DNA from: Solen grandis
Lineage: Eukaryota > Mollusca > Bivalvia > Adapedonta > Solenidae
Reading direction: 5' to 3'
DNA: 64,000 bases
Assembly (NCBI GenBank): GCA_021229015.1
Contig: CM037782.1
Span: 44,767,040 to 44,831,039, forward strand
Part shown: piece by piece, positions 24,491-35,704 of the stretch
Layout: every line of letters begins with the position of its first letter
Position numbering within the stretch: the first letter of the stretch is position 1
Notes under the pieces: generated by a model
Database searches by the model: none
Seen by the model: the letters and a program-made list of their open reading frames with translations, nothing else
Told to the model about the DNA's origin: nothing
Program-made: the position numbers and the translations under genes

Positions 24491-25307
24491 TAAACTTTCT
24501 TCAATACCGATTCACTGAATTTAAAAAAAAAAAAAAAGGTAAAAAACGTCCATGAATACGTCTAAATATATATTTGCTATATTAAGGCAGTAACAATTGA
24601 GTTCATTTTACGCTCGCGCTGTTTCTTTATCTCTTATCTTCAAACCTATTCTGTAAAACAACCGCGACATATCTCACGTGCACATATCGCTTTCGCCTCT
24701 CATTTTACGCATATGCAAATCAAAGTCTCAAATCTCTCTCGGAAGACATGTTCTGTCTAGATTTTTTATCTCTTTATATATTCTTACGGTACATTACTTT
24801 ATATTTCTTTCAAATTTGTCTCATTTTCCTTAGTCCCGTGTTATCATGTCTGCCATCGGCCAACATTTTCGAGTCATTAAATTTCAATTCTTCACGACTT
24901 ATCGACATCACGACTGATTGTGTATTCCTCTCGAATTTTATCCTTTGGTGTATGTAAGCGTCATGTTACAGACAAATGACGAAATTGTCAATTTCCCTAG
25001 AAAACGTCTTTGCGTTCTCCACGATATGATATATTGTAGTTGTGATTTTTCTGTGCTTTTGCGGTTATTCATTCCTTGACAAAATGTCAACCCCTAATTG
25101 CTTTTAGATGATACTATAACCTATATTTCAACCGACTGTCTCTACCAATAACTAGAAATAAGAAATATTATGCAAGCATATGTGTTCTCCTTCATTTTTA
25201 AAAATGTATTCTTTAACACACGAAATAGCAATTAATTAACGTCAAGAATTTGAAATTGTGTGGCTCACAAATTCCTCATGCGCGTTACTTGGTGATATAC
25301 GCTCTCA
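24115..25307. other. Non-coding stretch with C/CA tracts
   Basis: Includes poly-C plus (CA)n at about 24444-24487 and an A-tract at about 24522-24537. A 69-codon open stretch (24748-24957) is hydrophobic through T-richness but has no GPCR hallmarks, so I do not call it an exon. Confidence 0.5.
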
Positions 25308-25311
25308 TTAA

Positions 25312-25541
25312 CCCATTTCCCTCATAGAGGAAACCATGAAAAGACATAGGCGAACAGCATTAAACCAGATCAGCCTGCGAGTAACTCGCAGGCTGATCAG
25401 GTTTTATGCTGTTCGCTGCTCCTCGGTGGTCTGAAAATGAGGGTTTTGTAATTTGGTAAGGTTTAACTGTGGTTTTCTGCAGATCAGGCTTTATGTGATA
25501 CCTATTGAGTGCGTCAAAATGAGTCTATATGAGGGAAAGGG
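25312..25541. mobile_element. piggyBac-like MITE with long central hairpin
   Basis: 230 bp between TTAA at 25308-25311 and TTAA at 25542-25545. Terminal inverted repeats: left CCCATTTCCCTCATAGAG, right the complement of CTATATGAGGGAAAGGG. Inside is a foldback (about 25350-25418): GATCAGCCTGCGAGT and its complement separated by one base, extended outward by CGAACAGCATTAAACC against GGTTTTATGCTGTTCG. A short repeat of the right end (GAGTCTATATGAGGGAAA) follows at about 25550-25570. TTAA target sites and CCC-starting ends are hallmarks of the piggyBac group. There is no transposase, so it is non-autonomous. Confidence 0.8.
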
Positions 25542-25782
25542 TTAACATGAGTCTATATGAGGGAAAAGGTTAATGTATCTTTCATAGATGCGTTGTACTG
25601 AATATTAAGATTGTAAGGGTAGGTATTTTGTTTATAAAATGATTTTTGTTGTATTATGATTCGATTTGTAAATCGATAAAGTGATTCAATGTCTTTGAAA
25701 TATGACCATATAAATGGTAAGTAAATTTGATAACTTGTTCAAAATATCAAAACATGTATGCACGCACTTCCACGGACTCACG

Positions 25783-26024
25783 GGGCCGAGAGGGTAAATT
25801 CGCTGAAATTAATACTCACTCAGCCTCTCACCGCGTGGGTTCGAATCCCGGCAGTGTCATTCAGATTTTCATGTGAGGAAGCCTTCCAGCTGTCTTGCGG
25901 TAGGTCGGTGGTTCTACCCGGATGCCTCCGTACATTCGGGGTCTTCCCCCACCTGTAATTAGCTGGACGTCGCTATATGACTGAAATACTGAAGCGATGG
26001 TAAACTCAAATAGTCAAGTCAAGT
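25783..26024 (+). mobile_element. tRNA-derived SINE (family 1)
   Basis: Starts GGCCGAGAGGGTAAATTCGC, B box GGGTTCGAATCCC at about 25838-25850, the shared body (AGGAAGCCTTCCAGC, GGTAGGTCGGTGGTTCTACC) and the tail TAGCTGGACGTCGCTATATG ending in CAAATAGTCAAGTCAAGT. Two short deletions relative to 49518-49767. Confidence 0.88.
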
Positions 26025-26468
26025 CCACGAACTCACACCCTCAGACTACCTTCATAAAGCCAAACTCCCAATTTCTTGAAATAAACTTGAGTACAATTTG
26101 AAGCTAAAAATTCAAATCTGTTTGGAAAGAAATGGGCATGGCTTGAGTTTGAGTCTGATATACATACTTAGTCTAATCAATATTTGTAGCCTACCTACAT
26201 GTGACTTTTAGCTGTTCCCAAAGGCTCCAAGTTTCATCTCGATTTGCAGATTGGCAAACACACCACTGATGACCTATGTATAAGATGTTTAGACATCAAA
26301 GATTTGTATAAGGTTTCAAGGATTGTATGAGATGTGGTGGAGGATATGTTTGTTTGTTCTGTATGTTTAGTGTTTGGCGTCCAACCATTTATTCATTTCA
26401 TTTCGGGACTGTGTCTACATGAAACAGATATAGAGCTACCAAAATTGCAGTTTCACACTGTGTACAAT
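26025..26468. other. Non-coding stretch, no gene seen
   Basis: No repeat copy or exon that I can support. Confidence 0.45.
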
Positions 26469-26479
26469 CGGTATGATAC

Positions 26480-26641
26480 CACACCCGGTCACATCATCTT
26501 GTATTGGCTCAACTAGTCCTGGAACTACAAACAATTGAGATATTTCAGTACAATTTTTTTAATGAATTTGGTATTTTGCGGTCGGGGATTGAACCTTTTC
26601 CTACTTCGGGGCGAGGCCCCTTACTACTAGACCACCTGGAC
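26480..26641 (-). mobile_element. tRNA-derived SINE (family 3) with 11-bp target duplication
   Basis: Flanked by perfect direct repeats CGGTATGATAC at 26469-26479 and 26642-26652. Read on the minus strand: GTCCAGGTGGTCTAGTAGTA (A box), AAGGTTCAATCCCCGACC (B box), then a roughly 90-bp body rich in A/T. The tRNA-like head matches neither family 1 nor family 2 beyond the promoter boxes. Confidence 0.8.
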
Positions 26642-26652
26642 CGGTATGATAC

Positions 26653-27118
26653 ATACAGACTACTTTTATGAAACAGTAAGAACATAAATAATGCTTCAAA
26701 AAGTGTGTGGATGTCGGTGGAGAACATTAAAAAAACATTGTTTGAATGAATTGTTGAATTTTCAAACCATAAATTATATTCCGATTTGTACTGAACAATT
26801 ATTCGCTAATTCTGTTAATCGCAATCCCTGTAGACATTTAAAACAAATATCTTTGAATGTTCCATGTTAATCAAGTTCCTAAATGGGTTTTTTTTTATCC
26901 GTAATACATGCAAGACTGAGAAACAATTGTAGTGAACTGAAGCACGGTCCATGCCTTAAACGTGTAACGAATGACTCAAAGTGTTTATGTGACTACGTAG
27001 CATTATTTTGTCAGAGGCAAGTTTTTCATTAACAGTAGATTGGCGTTCTGTCGAAAAACGTGTTGTTGTTTTTTTTCACCCACTTCGTGCTCTGCTTTTA
27101 TGATATTGTTTAATTTAA

Positions 27119-27190
<72 letters not shown>

Positions 27191-27338
27191 CAATCATACA
27201 TTCACTATACGCCATATCTTTACACGAAACTACAGAATAACTGGTTATACCCAATATGTAGATGAAAAAGAATGACTATATAGAATTTCAAAAAGAATCG
27301 GGCTAATAAGTATTCAAATGTATCAGTATTAGTATCCG
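26653..27338. other. Non-coding stretch with (CA)n(TA)n tract
   Basis: A (CA)n(TA)n microsatellite followed by a T-tract lies at about 27120-27190. No exon recognised. Its right end borders the inverted-duplicated segment; since the other copy runs off the window, the true left boundary of the duplication may lie further left. Confidence 0.5.
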
Positions 27339-27339
27339 G

Positions 27340-30300
27340 CCCTTACCTAGGGTATTTTGATATTTATCTGTTGAAGGTAACAAGTTTCATTTCTTTTTCT
27401 ATTTGAACGCCACTCTAAGTTATATTTTTCATTTTGTGAATTATAAATTTCTTTCAAATATCGGTCACCATCATGTACCTCCTTATTTATCTGCTATTTT
27501 TACTTTTTTTTCTTACTTACAATATTATTCGCATTGATATTTTGTTTTATAAATGTGAGGATATTGTCCCATATCTTTGTTTAATTTATTTCCTTCAACA
27601 TATTGAAATAGCTGTAATAGACCGACGTAAATTTATATATTGTCTGGGAATTACCTTTATCATGAGTTGTGAGAAGTTGTGACCAGACCCTTTTGTCATT
27701 TGTAGTTTTATAGAATAATGATAATGTTTTGTGTATTGTGTATTTTGTGAATATTTTTACAATAAATTGTAGTCAACTAGACACCTACCTGATGCTTCAT
27801 ATTGCTTTATCATGGATTTAATCTATTTTCAAAATAGTTTCTGACTTTGAAGCTTTATGAATTCATTTTTTTTACATGTATAAAAATAAATTTTGTTTGA
27901 AAAGAAAAAAATCCTGTTTAGTTTCTACTTACATCATTACCCATATTGCGGATGTCAACGAATATAAAATTGTCGCTTTTCGTATTTCACAATACCGCGC
28001 CGCCATTATTTGGATGTATCAGTTTTAAATCGGAACATTCTGATTTACATACATTTAACAGTATTTTACTTACCCCAACAACAACATAGGAAAGTAATGA
28101 AAAGCACGTTCGTAACATAAATGGATTACTAATTGTTGTTTTCATTGTGCATGGTGAATGTCACGTGACTTTGTTACGACAAGTTAGGGAAATCTAAAAT
28201 CTATAGTGATTGTAAAAACAATGTTGAAAGAAATTACGTATCTGAATAAAAATGCATGGCTCTTCATTTTAGGTGTATAATAAAAATAAATAAACATTTT
28301 GTTGACATTCTGAAAAAAAAAGTTGAACAGTATTATAGATGCACCAAGTACACATTCAGGAACCATAACTTATACATAATAATTGATTTCAAGACAAATT
28401 ATATAAGAAAGAACTAGTGTCTTGTATCTCACAAGTGAGTAATAAAATTCAAATGATGTTTCAGTTGAAGTATAAAAGGAAAAATCTGGGTTAAGAAAGA
28501 AGTAAAAATATTCTCCCTTAACCAGTGACGTCACTCCCAGCCAAAAAAAAAACAACAAAAAACAAAGGACCATTTCTACGGTGCCCAATAAACGACCTTT
28601 ATTGTGGTGCGCCAACACGACACATTCTTAATTGTTATCGTTCTGTGACGTTTTTATTTCGCAATTTATTGCATTGCATGTGATCATTCTTGTGCCCGCC
28701 TTTCTGCCAAAGCAAAATGGCAGAATTAGGTCGCCATGATATTTCTATTTATTCCATGCATATCGAGTTAATTATCTTCAGATTAATCAGTCTTTTTGTA
28801 ACAACCTTCCAGTGGATCCCCAAATATCCAATGATATTTATTTCACCGAAGCTACTAAATTTTAAGCTTCTCCACTTCTACAGTTGTCGACAAGAAAGCA
28901 GTGAAATATACCGGCCATTTAACTTTTCATGTTGATTCACCGGAAACAGAATAGATGACTGATCACAGTAATTAGAAGTCATCCAGTTCTCCCAAATTTG
29001 TGGTCGATCAGAGGCTCTTAGTTCTATTTTTCTATCTTACCATGTACAAAGTAGATTCTCCATTTCTCCAGATATAAGACACCTATGCTCGCTATAGTCT
29101 TGCTTTGGTCTTCCATTGTCTGAAGAAATGTCTTACTAGATTTTAATGTCTCAATCCCATGCTAAACATTCGATCTTAGGCAGATATGTTTCAATAGGGA
29201 TAAGCCAGAAAATACTTTCATCTAAATTTTCTATATTGCTTAATTGGCCGTGGTAAACTCGTTTCTCTTCCTTCAGTTGTTTTTGTCGAAACAAATTATA
29301 ATTACAGATGACATGCTCTGTGATTTACATTTACAGATGACATACTCTGTGATTCTTATGAATTCTACCATATCATAATAAACGAAATATTGTAAGTAGT
29401 CTTCCTGATGAACCTTATGTATTTTTAAGTAAGCAGAAATGGCTTTGTAAAATATGAATATGAAATTGAAATGCAAATATCTCCTTGAGGCAGTGATTTC
29501 AATAGGGGTTATACAGATTTTCCTGCACTAAAATGGAAATGATATGATAAGAGCTAAGGATCTATATAGACAGCAAGCATTTTACGTTTAGGATTAAGTT
29601 ACAAAAAAGCAACACCACGTTATCGAAGAAATTTTACCAGTCACTAAGCATCTAGTGTCGTTAGCATTGTATATTTTTTGGTGAAAAGGATAGAAATAAA
29701 GAATCACCCTGGTGAAGATGGCACATTTTATTGAGGCCCTTTAATACATATGGGGAGCACACGCAGGCTTTCACGATTCGACGTCTATGATATTGGTTCA
29801 CGATTCGACGTCTATGATATTGGTGAGAATGGTTCCCCAGACACCGTTGCTCAATATCACAAAACAAATTGAATTACAGGATCCCTGGCCCTAGGCCGTG
29901 TAAGATAACACCTTATGTCGTAACATCTGTTTTTGACAGATGTAAAACTTGTTTCAGAGGAATGTTCAACATGGACAATTATGTGCCTTTCTAGTAGTAA
30001 CTGTTAAAAGTTAGCCAATTAATTAGGTGATCATTTTGCATTTTCATTTTTTTTAAATTTGATATCTATATATTGCTATTAATATAATAATTGGATTTGA
30101 GTGAAACTGTAAAAATTGGAAATGTCCATTGTGCCAGTCTCGACAATGCGTTCCTCGTAAAATTCGCACCTGTTACGTACGGTATCATGCCACATGTCTG
30201 CTGCGTGATATCGCAGTAATTCACTTACGTCAAGAAAGCAATTTGTCTCTAATGAAATGACTGAAATACTATTGATCGAACGTTAAGCTTAAGCAACACA

Positions 30301-30341
30301 CACACACATTTAAATAAAGACTTTTTTTCCCTGTGTTTCAG
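27340..30341. other. Intronic or upstream sequence before the first GPCR exon found
   Basis: No TM1/TM2 exon could be found. Open stretches of 60-80 codons here differ between the arms by stops or frameshifts or lack domains. A 26-bp direct duplication (CACGATTCGACGTCTATGAT unit) lies at about 29777-29830. It is absent as a duplicate from the other arm. Confidence 0.5.
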
Positions 30342-30463
30342 TTTGCTGCGTTTTTCTCCCACTCATGGCAGTTCGGGGAGGTGCTTTGTAAGTGTGTCCA
30401 CTACATTCAGAACGTCTCCGCCATATGCTCTGTTGCCACACTTACCATGATGAGCCTTGAGAG
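30342..30463 (+). CDS. Class A GPCR, exon with ECL1-TM3 (arm 1, partial gene)
   Basis: Exon of a rhodopsin-like G-protein-coupled receptor, a plasma-membrane receptor that signals through heterotrimeric G proteins. The 122-bp exon lies between a CTGTGTTTCAG acceptor and a GTCAGT donor and reads without stop from late TM2 through TM3. Visible landmarks: the W-x-F-G box of the first extracellular loop (SHSWQFG), then CKCVHYIQNVSAIC with the first Cys exactly 25 residues before the Arg of LER, matching Cys3.25 and Arg3.50 of the (D/E)RY motif. The Arg codon is split AG|G by the intron, a position used by many class A receptors. The next exon supplies YYAIVHP. The WxFG box and the rest of the TM3-5 sequence suggest a peptide receptor (trissin-, TRH- or QRFP-like), but the subfamily is uncertain. 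The exon carrying TM1-TM2 was not found in the window. Confidence 0.9.
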
Positions 30464-30564
30464 GTCAGTCAAAACATGTACATGTAAATCAACTGCTGTA
30501 TAGCTTATACTGCTGTTATTGTTGTTTTACAATTTCTAACAAAGTATACCCATCCCCATCAGTG

Positions 30565-30680
30565 GTTTTCATGTTGCCTCTGGAAAGGATAATAGGAAAT
30601 ATTTCCGTCAACCGGGATCGAACACTCGACATCAGATCCGTCGTCAATGAATATTTCTAATGGGCCGCGGCTCATGCTTT
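30565..30680 (-). repeat. Possible degenerate tRNA-like SINE
   Basis: The minus strand has GAGCCGCGGCCCATTAG, then GAGTGTTCGATCCCGG resembling a B box, about 50 bp apart. The counterpart is at 60612-60720 on the plus strand. The A box is weak, so this is tentative. Confidence 0.35.
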
Positions 30681-30772
30681 GTTAAGACACATCCTCTCTC
30701 TTAAGGAGTATACTTGTTTTCACATATGATATAATCATATAACTGTTGTCGAAATGTGACTTGTTCAGTCAC

Positions 30773-30867
30773 AGGGACTTTCTCCTGTATGCTTTACAAA
30801 AATCCTACTGTATATATGAATGTGGACTGTAGGATATTTTTTAAAACATACAGAAGCAAGTCCCTGA
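30773..30867. repeat. Imperfect foldback hairpin in the intron (arm 1)
   Basis: CAGGGACTTTCTCCTGTATG at the left pairs with CATACAGAAGCAAGTCCCTG at the right. The arms extend inward through TTTACAAAAATCCTAC against GTAGGATATTTTTTAAAA, giving arms of about 37 nt with a few mismatches and a loop of about 18 nt. The counterpart is at about 60424-60520. It could be a small foldback element or a pre-miRNA-like hairpin. The reading frame of 112 codons that crosses it on the minus strand is not supported as a gene. Confidence 0.7.
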
Positions 30868-32644
30868 GGTTCAGTTGAACAACGTTCACTCATAGTCAGC
30901 ACACAAAGGTAGCCTTTATGAATAAAATGTGATTTCTTGTTGAACGGATGATCACTCATAGTATGTACGAACGAGTTTATGTTGTAGGATAAATAAACTT
31001 CCCAAAAGCTGTTTGACAGAAAATATGAAAAGATAAAAGAAATGATGTCAGTGGCCAATGCTGCATGTCCCCAAAGACAAATATACCACACTAAACCAAG
31101 CATCTATGGATAATTGAGCAAAATACCAGGATACTGTGGCAGTTCTATTTAAACAAAATATATCTAAAACTTAGGCGACAGAAAACGAACTAACAGTGTC
31201 CCTTTCTCCGAGACGATTGACGTTCAAACCATATGGCCATCGGCACGTTGATATAAGGTTGTGTCGTAGCGACGTTAGGCTAATTATATGGTATTTCGGC
31301 CGTTAAGCCGTTTATTTTCACCCTGACTTCCTGTGAAATACACAGTAATGAAGCGGAATAAAATTAGGCTTTTCATTGGTTATTATAATCATTGTAAAAT
31401 TAGTCAAAAGAAAGGAGTTGCGGAAACGAGTTCTTTAGATCTCTGTTTGTTTTAAAAGTTGGAGTTTTCTTCCCCTGTGAACGATTTGTCCCGAATAGTA
31501 AGACGCTGCACCTTTTTAAGGTATACTGAAAGAGTAGAACGCTAAAAAAATAGGAAACACATAGATTTCGGAATCGATTGTTCGACCCTGACAGATCCTA
31601 TATTCAACAAAAACGTAACATCCGGTTTCGTTTTTTAACACGCGAAACGAAGTCTAATGCGCATATGTTTTAAGGCTGTAAGTGTCTACCAAGATTGTAC
31701 AAATTATTTGGATCCGTGGTATTTCAAAGAGCTGCTCTGACACAGGAATTACACAACTATTAAACCAACAACAAAATCTATTACATGTTAAACCATTCAG
31801 ACACTTATCATCAAGCTGGTTACCACGGCTGAGTATCTTTTTTTAAAGATATTTCTTTTTTATATATATACATATAATTGCTTAAGTTCGGGTATACTTG
31901 ATTTGAGATGAAGCGTACTACATGAAATTATCACACCCCGACATTAGATTTTGTCAAACCGTGTTAGATCTAATATGTAACCACGTATTACGGTTGAGCT
32001 ACTCTAATGGGCACTTCATCAGATCTTAATAAACTATACATATATTCAGAATATCTATGGTTTCACTGATACAAATATAGAATATGTAAAGAAGTTATTG
32101 ACATTCGCATTACCCTAACCCATTTTTTTTTTTAATCTTTTTTGATAATATGAAAACACCTATGCAACAAAAATGGATTGAATTCACTATATTGTCAATA
32201 TTTTATACAAATTGGTTACCAAAGAAGCCACTAGTATATGTGTGTTAATATTAATGTGTTTAAATCATATACTAAACCATCTAATGTTTGACAATATTAT
32301 CTTACTAATTAGGACAGATATGCAAGATATGCACCATGAGAAACCGAGCCAGACAGTGGTTCCTGCAGTGTTTCGATTTCTGACTTTTCTAGACGACGAG
32401 AGTAAAATATTGACATATTATACCAGGAATGATGTTTAATGACATATCCTTTGATTTTTTTTCTAAATTTTCCTTCATTTACGGGCATAATGGATACATC
32501 AAGATTTACTTATACGTGGACATTGATTAAATACACTCCGGTTTGGACCGAACACTCAGAATATCGGACGACGTGTAAGCGATCGGCATTAGATTAGTTC
32601 GACCTTAAGATACTGTATGTATGGTAGTAAGAACTTATATTTTA

Positions 32645-32684
32645 CTATAAATTATAATAATAATAATAATAATAATAATAATGG
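32645..32684. repeat. (AAT)n microsatellite
   Basis: Uninterrupted AAT/ATT repeats; the counterpart in the other arm (about 58600-58626) is shorter. Confidence 0.9.
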
Positions 32685-33271
32685 TAAATGCTATTGGGTT
32701 ACATAAATATATTATACGAGTCAAACATGCTTGCTTCCTTGATTTATTTAGATACACAATACTATTGTCATATCCGGGTTAATAAAAATCCATATAAAAA
32801 TTGTATTCTGATGTTATATTCCTTATTTTATGAGAAGGAGCAGGATGGAATCATTTGAATGTTGATTACGATTTTTTGTCCCTCTGTACTGTATATTAAA
32901 CATGGTAAAGAACGGAATCTGATATGACCTGATTACAGAGGTCGTACATATAACTGCACAGATGTATGCTACCATCATATTTTATGCACGGTTCGATCAG
33001 TCTGATATTCAATTATCACATGGAATATCGAATTACTGTCAAAAGAAAACCTTAACGAAGAAATGGCACCAAATGTCAAGTTCATTTTTTTTTCCGGCGA
33101 ACCTGATTGGATGATTTGAAACATCAGCTCCATCTGTCGATGTCAATTTCATGTCGTTCAATCAGATCACTTGATTCAAAATCTACAACTATAACAACAA
33201 CATACGCGCAAAAAGAAAATCATAATCAGTCCGGCGGCGTTACAATACTTTAACGTACACACTTCTTTTTA

Positions 33272-33891
33272 ACTCACCTTAGCACATGTGGCTCAGTATG
33301 AGCTATTAGGATCGCTGAATGCCCGACGTATATTAGTTCTGATAAGTTCGGTTTCGGTCTTTTAAAATAATAAAAAAAAAAAACACATTCTGCTTGTTCA
33401 TATATTCATTTCTCAAGCAGTCATCTCCAAACTTTATGACCATGTTTATAATCATGTAATTTCGAACAAGTAAGATTATGGCCGATACATGTATCAGCTA
33501 ATTAGATCAGGAGTTATGTCCCTTTAACGTAAATACTGACAATTCATGACAATATTCATGACCATAAAATCTCAGTCAAGTTTGATAATGTCTGTTAACG
33601 ACCAATTTGTTCAGGAGTTATGGTCCTTGAATTATGAAATCTGTTAGATTTTTACTTTGTATACACTTTAACATATGCAATTATTAAGCAATCACCATTT
33701 AACTTATACTCAATAATAATAGCAACAATAGCTCAATGAAGTTACTGGACTGAATATCTACATTTAAGGCTCTTGAAATATCAGAATATCATACAGAATT
33801 GCCATTTACATCTTCATTTCTTACGTAATGCTGGCAATGAAAGCAGTGTTTCTCGGGTGAGCGACCCAGGGCCATCTTAGCACTCTTGTTT
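33272..33891 (-). mobile_element. Short pearl-like element in GPCR intron (arm 1)
   Basis: Same ends as the element at 15639-16941 but reversed: left AACTCACCTTAGCACATGTG, right GGGTGAGCGACC...GGGCCATCTTAGCACTCTTGTT. It contains core-repeat words TCAGGAGTTATGTCCC (about 33508) and TCAGGAGTTATGGTCC (about 33610), so only two or three cores remain, and no (ACGG)n tract. The other-arm copy (57412-58014) lacks about 12 bp of the GGGCCATCTTAGC region. Insertion predates the divergence of the arms. Confidence 0.75.
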
Positions 33892-34137
33892 TATCATGTA
33901 ACTGAGAAAAAATTGTTTTAGTTACCGAATTCAGAAATCGCAAAAAATTAAAACCCGCAAAAATTAGCTACAACAATATAGGGCAAAGCCACATACATGT
34001 ATTTTATCCTCAGAAATGACCCACTATACGATATCCACAACAATAATATAAAGGTTATTTGTTTGTGTATATATTTATGTTGTTGTTAATGATGTTAATT
34101 GTCCAGAAAAACAAACACCTATTTTGTCTGACTAAAG

Positions 34138-34261
34138 GTATTACGCAATCGTTCACCCGATGAGGGCGCGTTACGTGTGTTCGGTGGAGCGAGCCAGGCG
34201 TGCCATAGTACTGTTGTGGATTGTTTCCTTCATTCTAGCTATCCCCATCGTATTTGGCCAG
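34138..34261 (+). CDS. Class A GPCR, exon with ICL2-TM4 (arm 1, partial gene)
   Basis: 124-bp exon between an AG acceptor (34136-34137) and a GTACGT donor. It completes the split Arg codon and continues YYAIVHPMRARYVC, which is the second intracellular loop directly after the ERY motif. It then runs through TM4 with the conserved Trp4.50 in AIVLLWIVSFILAIP and the Pro near its end, stopping at FGQ. The exon ends in phase 0. The acceptor has a weak pyrimidine tract, but the frame joins perfectly on both sides, and the other arm (57052-57175) encodes the identical peptide with a synonymous difference at its third-last Val codon. Confidence 0.92.
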
Positions 34262-34877
34262 GTACGTGCAATGCACTTATTTCAGTTTTCAGCAGTGACC
34301 AATTAAAACATTTCCCATTCAGTTGTCTGCTTATACTTCAATGCGTGTGTATGCGGGGGAGAGGGGGGAAATTACCTCTACAAATGACTCACTAGTATGC
34401 CTGCCCATCATGCCCTTGATTCATCAAAAGGAGAGAAAAATCATCACGGCTTCCTCATGTGAATTCCGAATGACCAGACCGAGGCTCGAACTCACAGGGA
34501 CGTGGAACAAAGTGAAGGTAGATCAGCGACTGTAATCGCGCGGCCACGGAGGGCACAAAGTTTGTACGGACGGAAGATATTGCAAAGTCGATCTAAATTT
34601 TTATTTTCATCTATCAGTTGAAAAAGACTGTGTGCAGCCAGGTTTTCGTTGATTTAAAATGTATAATATCTATACGAAATGTGATTCATATGAAGAAAAA
34701 TTAAGTATTGCATTACTAGTATCATTTCTTACTTCGATAGTATTGATACTTCACATGATTGTTTGTTGCATCAGACATGGTACATTTGAAAGAAAACTGT
34801 ACTATACAGCTTCTGTTTGTTGTTACAAGGAATGTATTTCTTTTCTTAAAAAAATTGTGACCTCTCATTTCTTTTAG
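34262..34877. other. GPCR intron with SINE (arm 1)
   Basis: 616-bp phase 0 intron. It contains a minus-strand tRNA-derived SINE (about 34380-34556): on that strand GTGCCCTCCGTGGCCGCGCG (A box region), a B-box-like GTGAGTTCGAG, and the family-1-like CATTCGGAATTCACATGAGG. The other-arm copy is on the plus strand at about 56752-56930. Confidence 0.75.
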
Positions 34878-35080
34878 ATCCATCTTACAGTGGGTGAGGT
34901 CCGGCAGGCCGTTTGGTGTGTCAAGTGGTTCTCGAGTACTGTTGTTCGCCGCCTGTATGAGATCTACATGCTCAGTATCCTTCTCATTATCCCTGTCCAC
35001 ATCATGGCCTTTAACTATTTCTGGATCTGTCATGAACTCTGGAAAATGGCTAGGCACAGACAGGAGATGAGCACTGCCGC
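34878..35080 (+). CDS. Class A GPCR, exon with ECL2-TM5-ICL3 start (arm 1, partial gene)
   Basis: 203-bp exon between a CTTTTAG acceptor and a GTGAGT donor. It reads IHLTVGEVRQAVWCVKW, the second extracellular loop with the Cys that pairs with Cys3.25. TM5 follows (YEIYMLSILLIIPVHIMAF), with Pro5.50 and, eight residues later, Tyr5.58 (NY). The basic start of the third intracellular loop is WKMARHRQE. The exon ends in phase 2 after MSTA. The encoded peptide is identical in the other arm (56227-56429). TM6, TM7 and the C-terminal tail must lie beyond the N gap, or beyond the repeat array in the other arm; none was found in the window. The gene is therefore partial here, with no sign of inactivation. 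Confidence 0.93.
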
Positions 35081-35704
35081 GTGAGTATGGGTTGTGATCC
35101 TTTATATGTTTGCATTCGGAATCCTCTAAATTTTATCATGAATATGCCTTTCTAAAAGAATAGGCCTGCGTATCGTAAAACATTTTAAATTTAGATGTTC
35201 CTCAATTTAAAAAAAAAAAAAATTCTGTATCACCCAAAAGTTTAAGTTTGAAAAAGACTATTTTCTGTCAAAGTATGCTAACAATATTAGATATTAGGTT
35301 TACAAATGTCCTAGTTTTTAGGCCATCGAACAATGGAGCTCTATGCCTTCCTTAATCGGAGTTGAGGTAAATCTCAATTTGAGGTGTTTCTTGAAAAAGC
35401 CCTGTGTGAATTTTTTTGTTAAAATGTCACCAGATTCAGAAAGATGTCGGTTCGAACCGGTTAAGGCAGGAAATCGCAAAGGTGGATCATAATAAAAGAA
35501 AAGAAATTTCATGTTAAATATTGATAATCCTATTTCAAAGTCGATTTCAGTCTCTGCTCTTTAAATTTTAAAGAACTGTTAATGTTTTTAACTAATATTT
35601 GGCTTATAAGTGTAACGTAATAAAGAAGAAAATATTCGACAAGTTTGATTTAGGCTACACTGCAACCAAAAAAATCGGCCCTTTTAACCATAGTTTCATG
35701 AAAA
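35081..35704. other. GPCR intron up to the gap (arm 1)
   Basis: Intron sequence with an A-tract at about 35209-35221. It ends at the N gap, inside homology to 55603-56226. Confidence 0.75.

Larger units (their letters stand above)
30464..34137. other. GPCR intron (arm 1)
   Basis: 3.7-kb phase 2 intron containing a short (CA)n-poor region, an imperfect foldback (30773-30867), an (AAT)n tract (about 32645-32684) and a minus-strand pearl-like element (33272-33891). Everything here has an inverted counterpart at 57176-60811. Confidence 0.85.
27339..35704 (+). repeat. Arm 1 of an 8.4-kb inverted duplication
   Basis: The whole segment reappears as reverse complement at 55603-64000. Corresponding points sum to 91275-91380 (for example 30342 and 60933; 34878 and 56429), so colinearity holds with small indels only. 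By eye the arms are about 97-99 percent alike. Indels include a 26-bp tandem duplication here (about 29777-29830), a roughly 60-bp insertion in the other arm (about 62207-62270) and different microsatellite lengths. The arm is cut at the N gap on one side; the other arm is cut by the window end. Confidence 0.95.

Noticed and set aside
24748..24957. Hydrophobic 69-codon frame as a candidate TM1/TM2 exon of the GPCR
   Set aside because: No GN..V of TM1 or L-x-x-x-D of TM2, no fitting splice sites; hydrophobicity follows from T-rich sequence.
29661..29867. Minus-strand frame with a nearby AATAAA as the 3' end of another gene
   Set aside because: The frame's length differs between arms because of a 26-bp duplication that adds residues and a shift downstream; no domain is recognisable.
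30765..31103. 112-codon minus-strand frame conserved in both arms (also 60184-60522)
   Set aside because: It overlaps an imperfect foldback and lies in a GPCR intron. Arm differences are mostly non-synonymous and there is no recognisable domain, so it looks like chance openness of near-identical copies.
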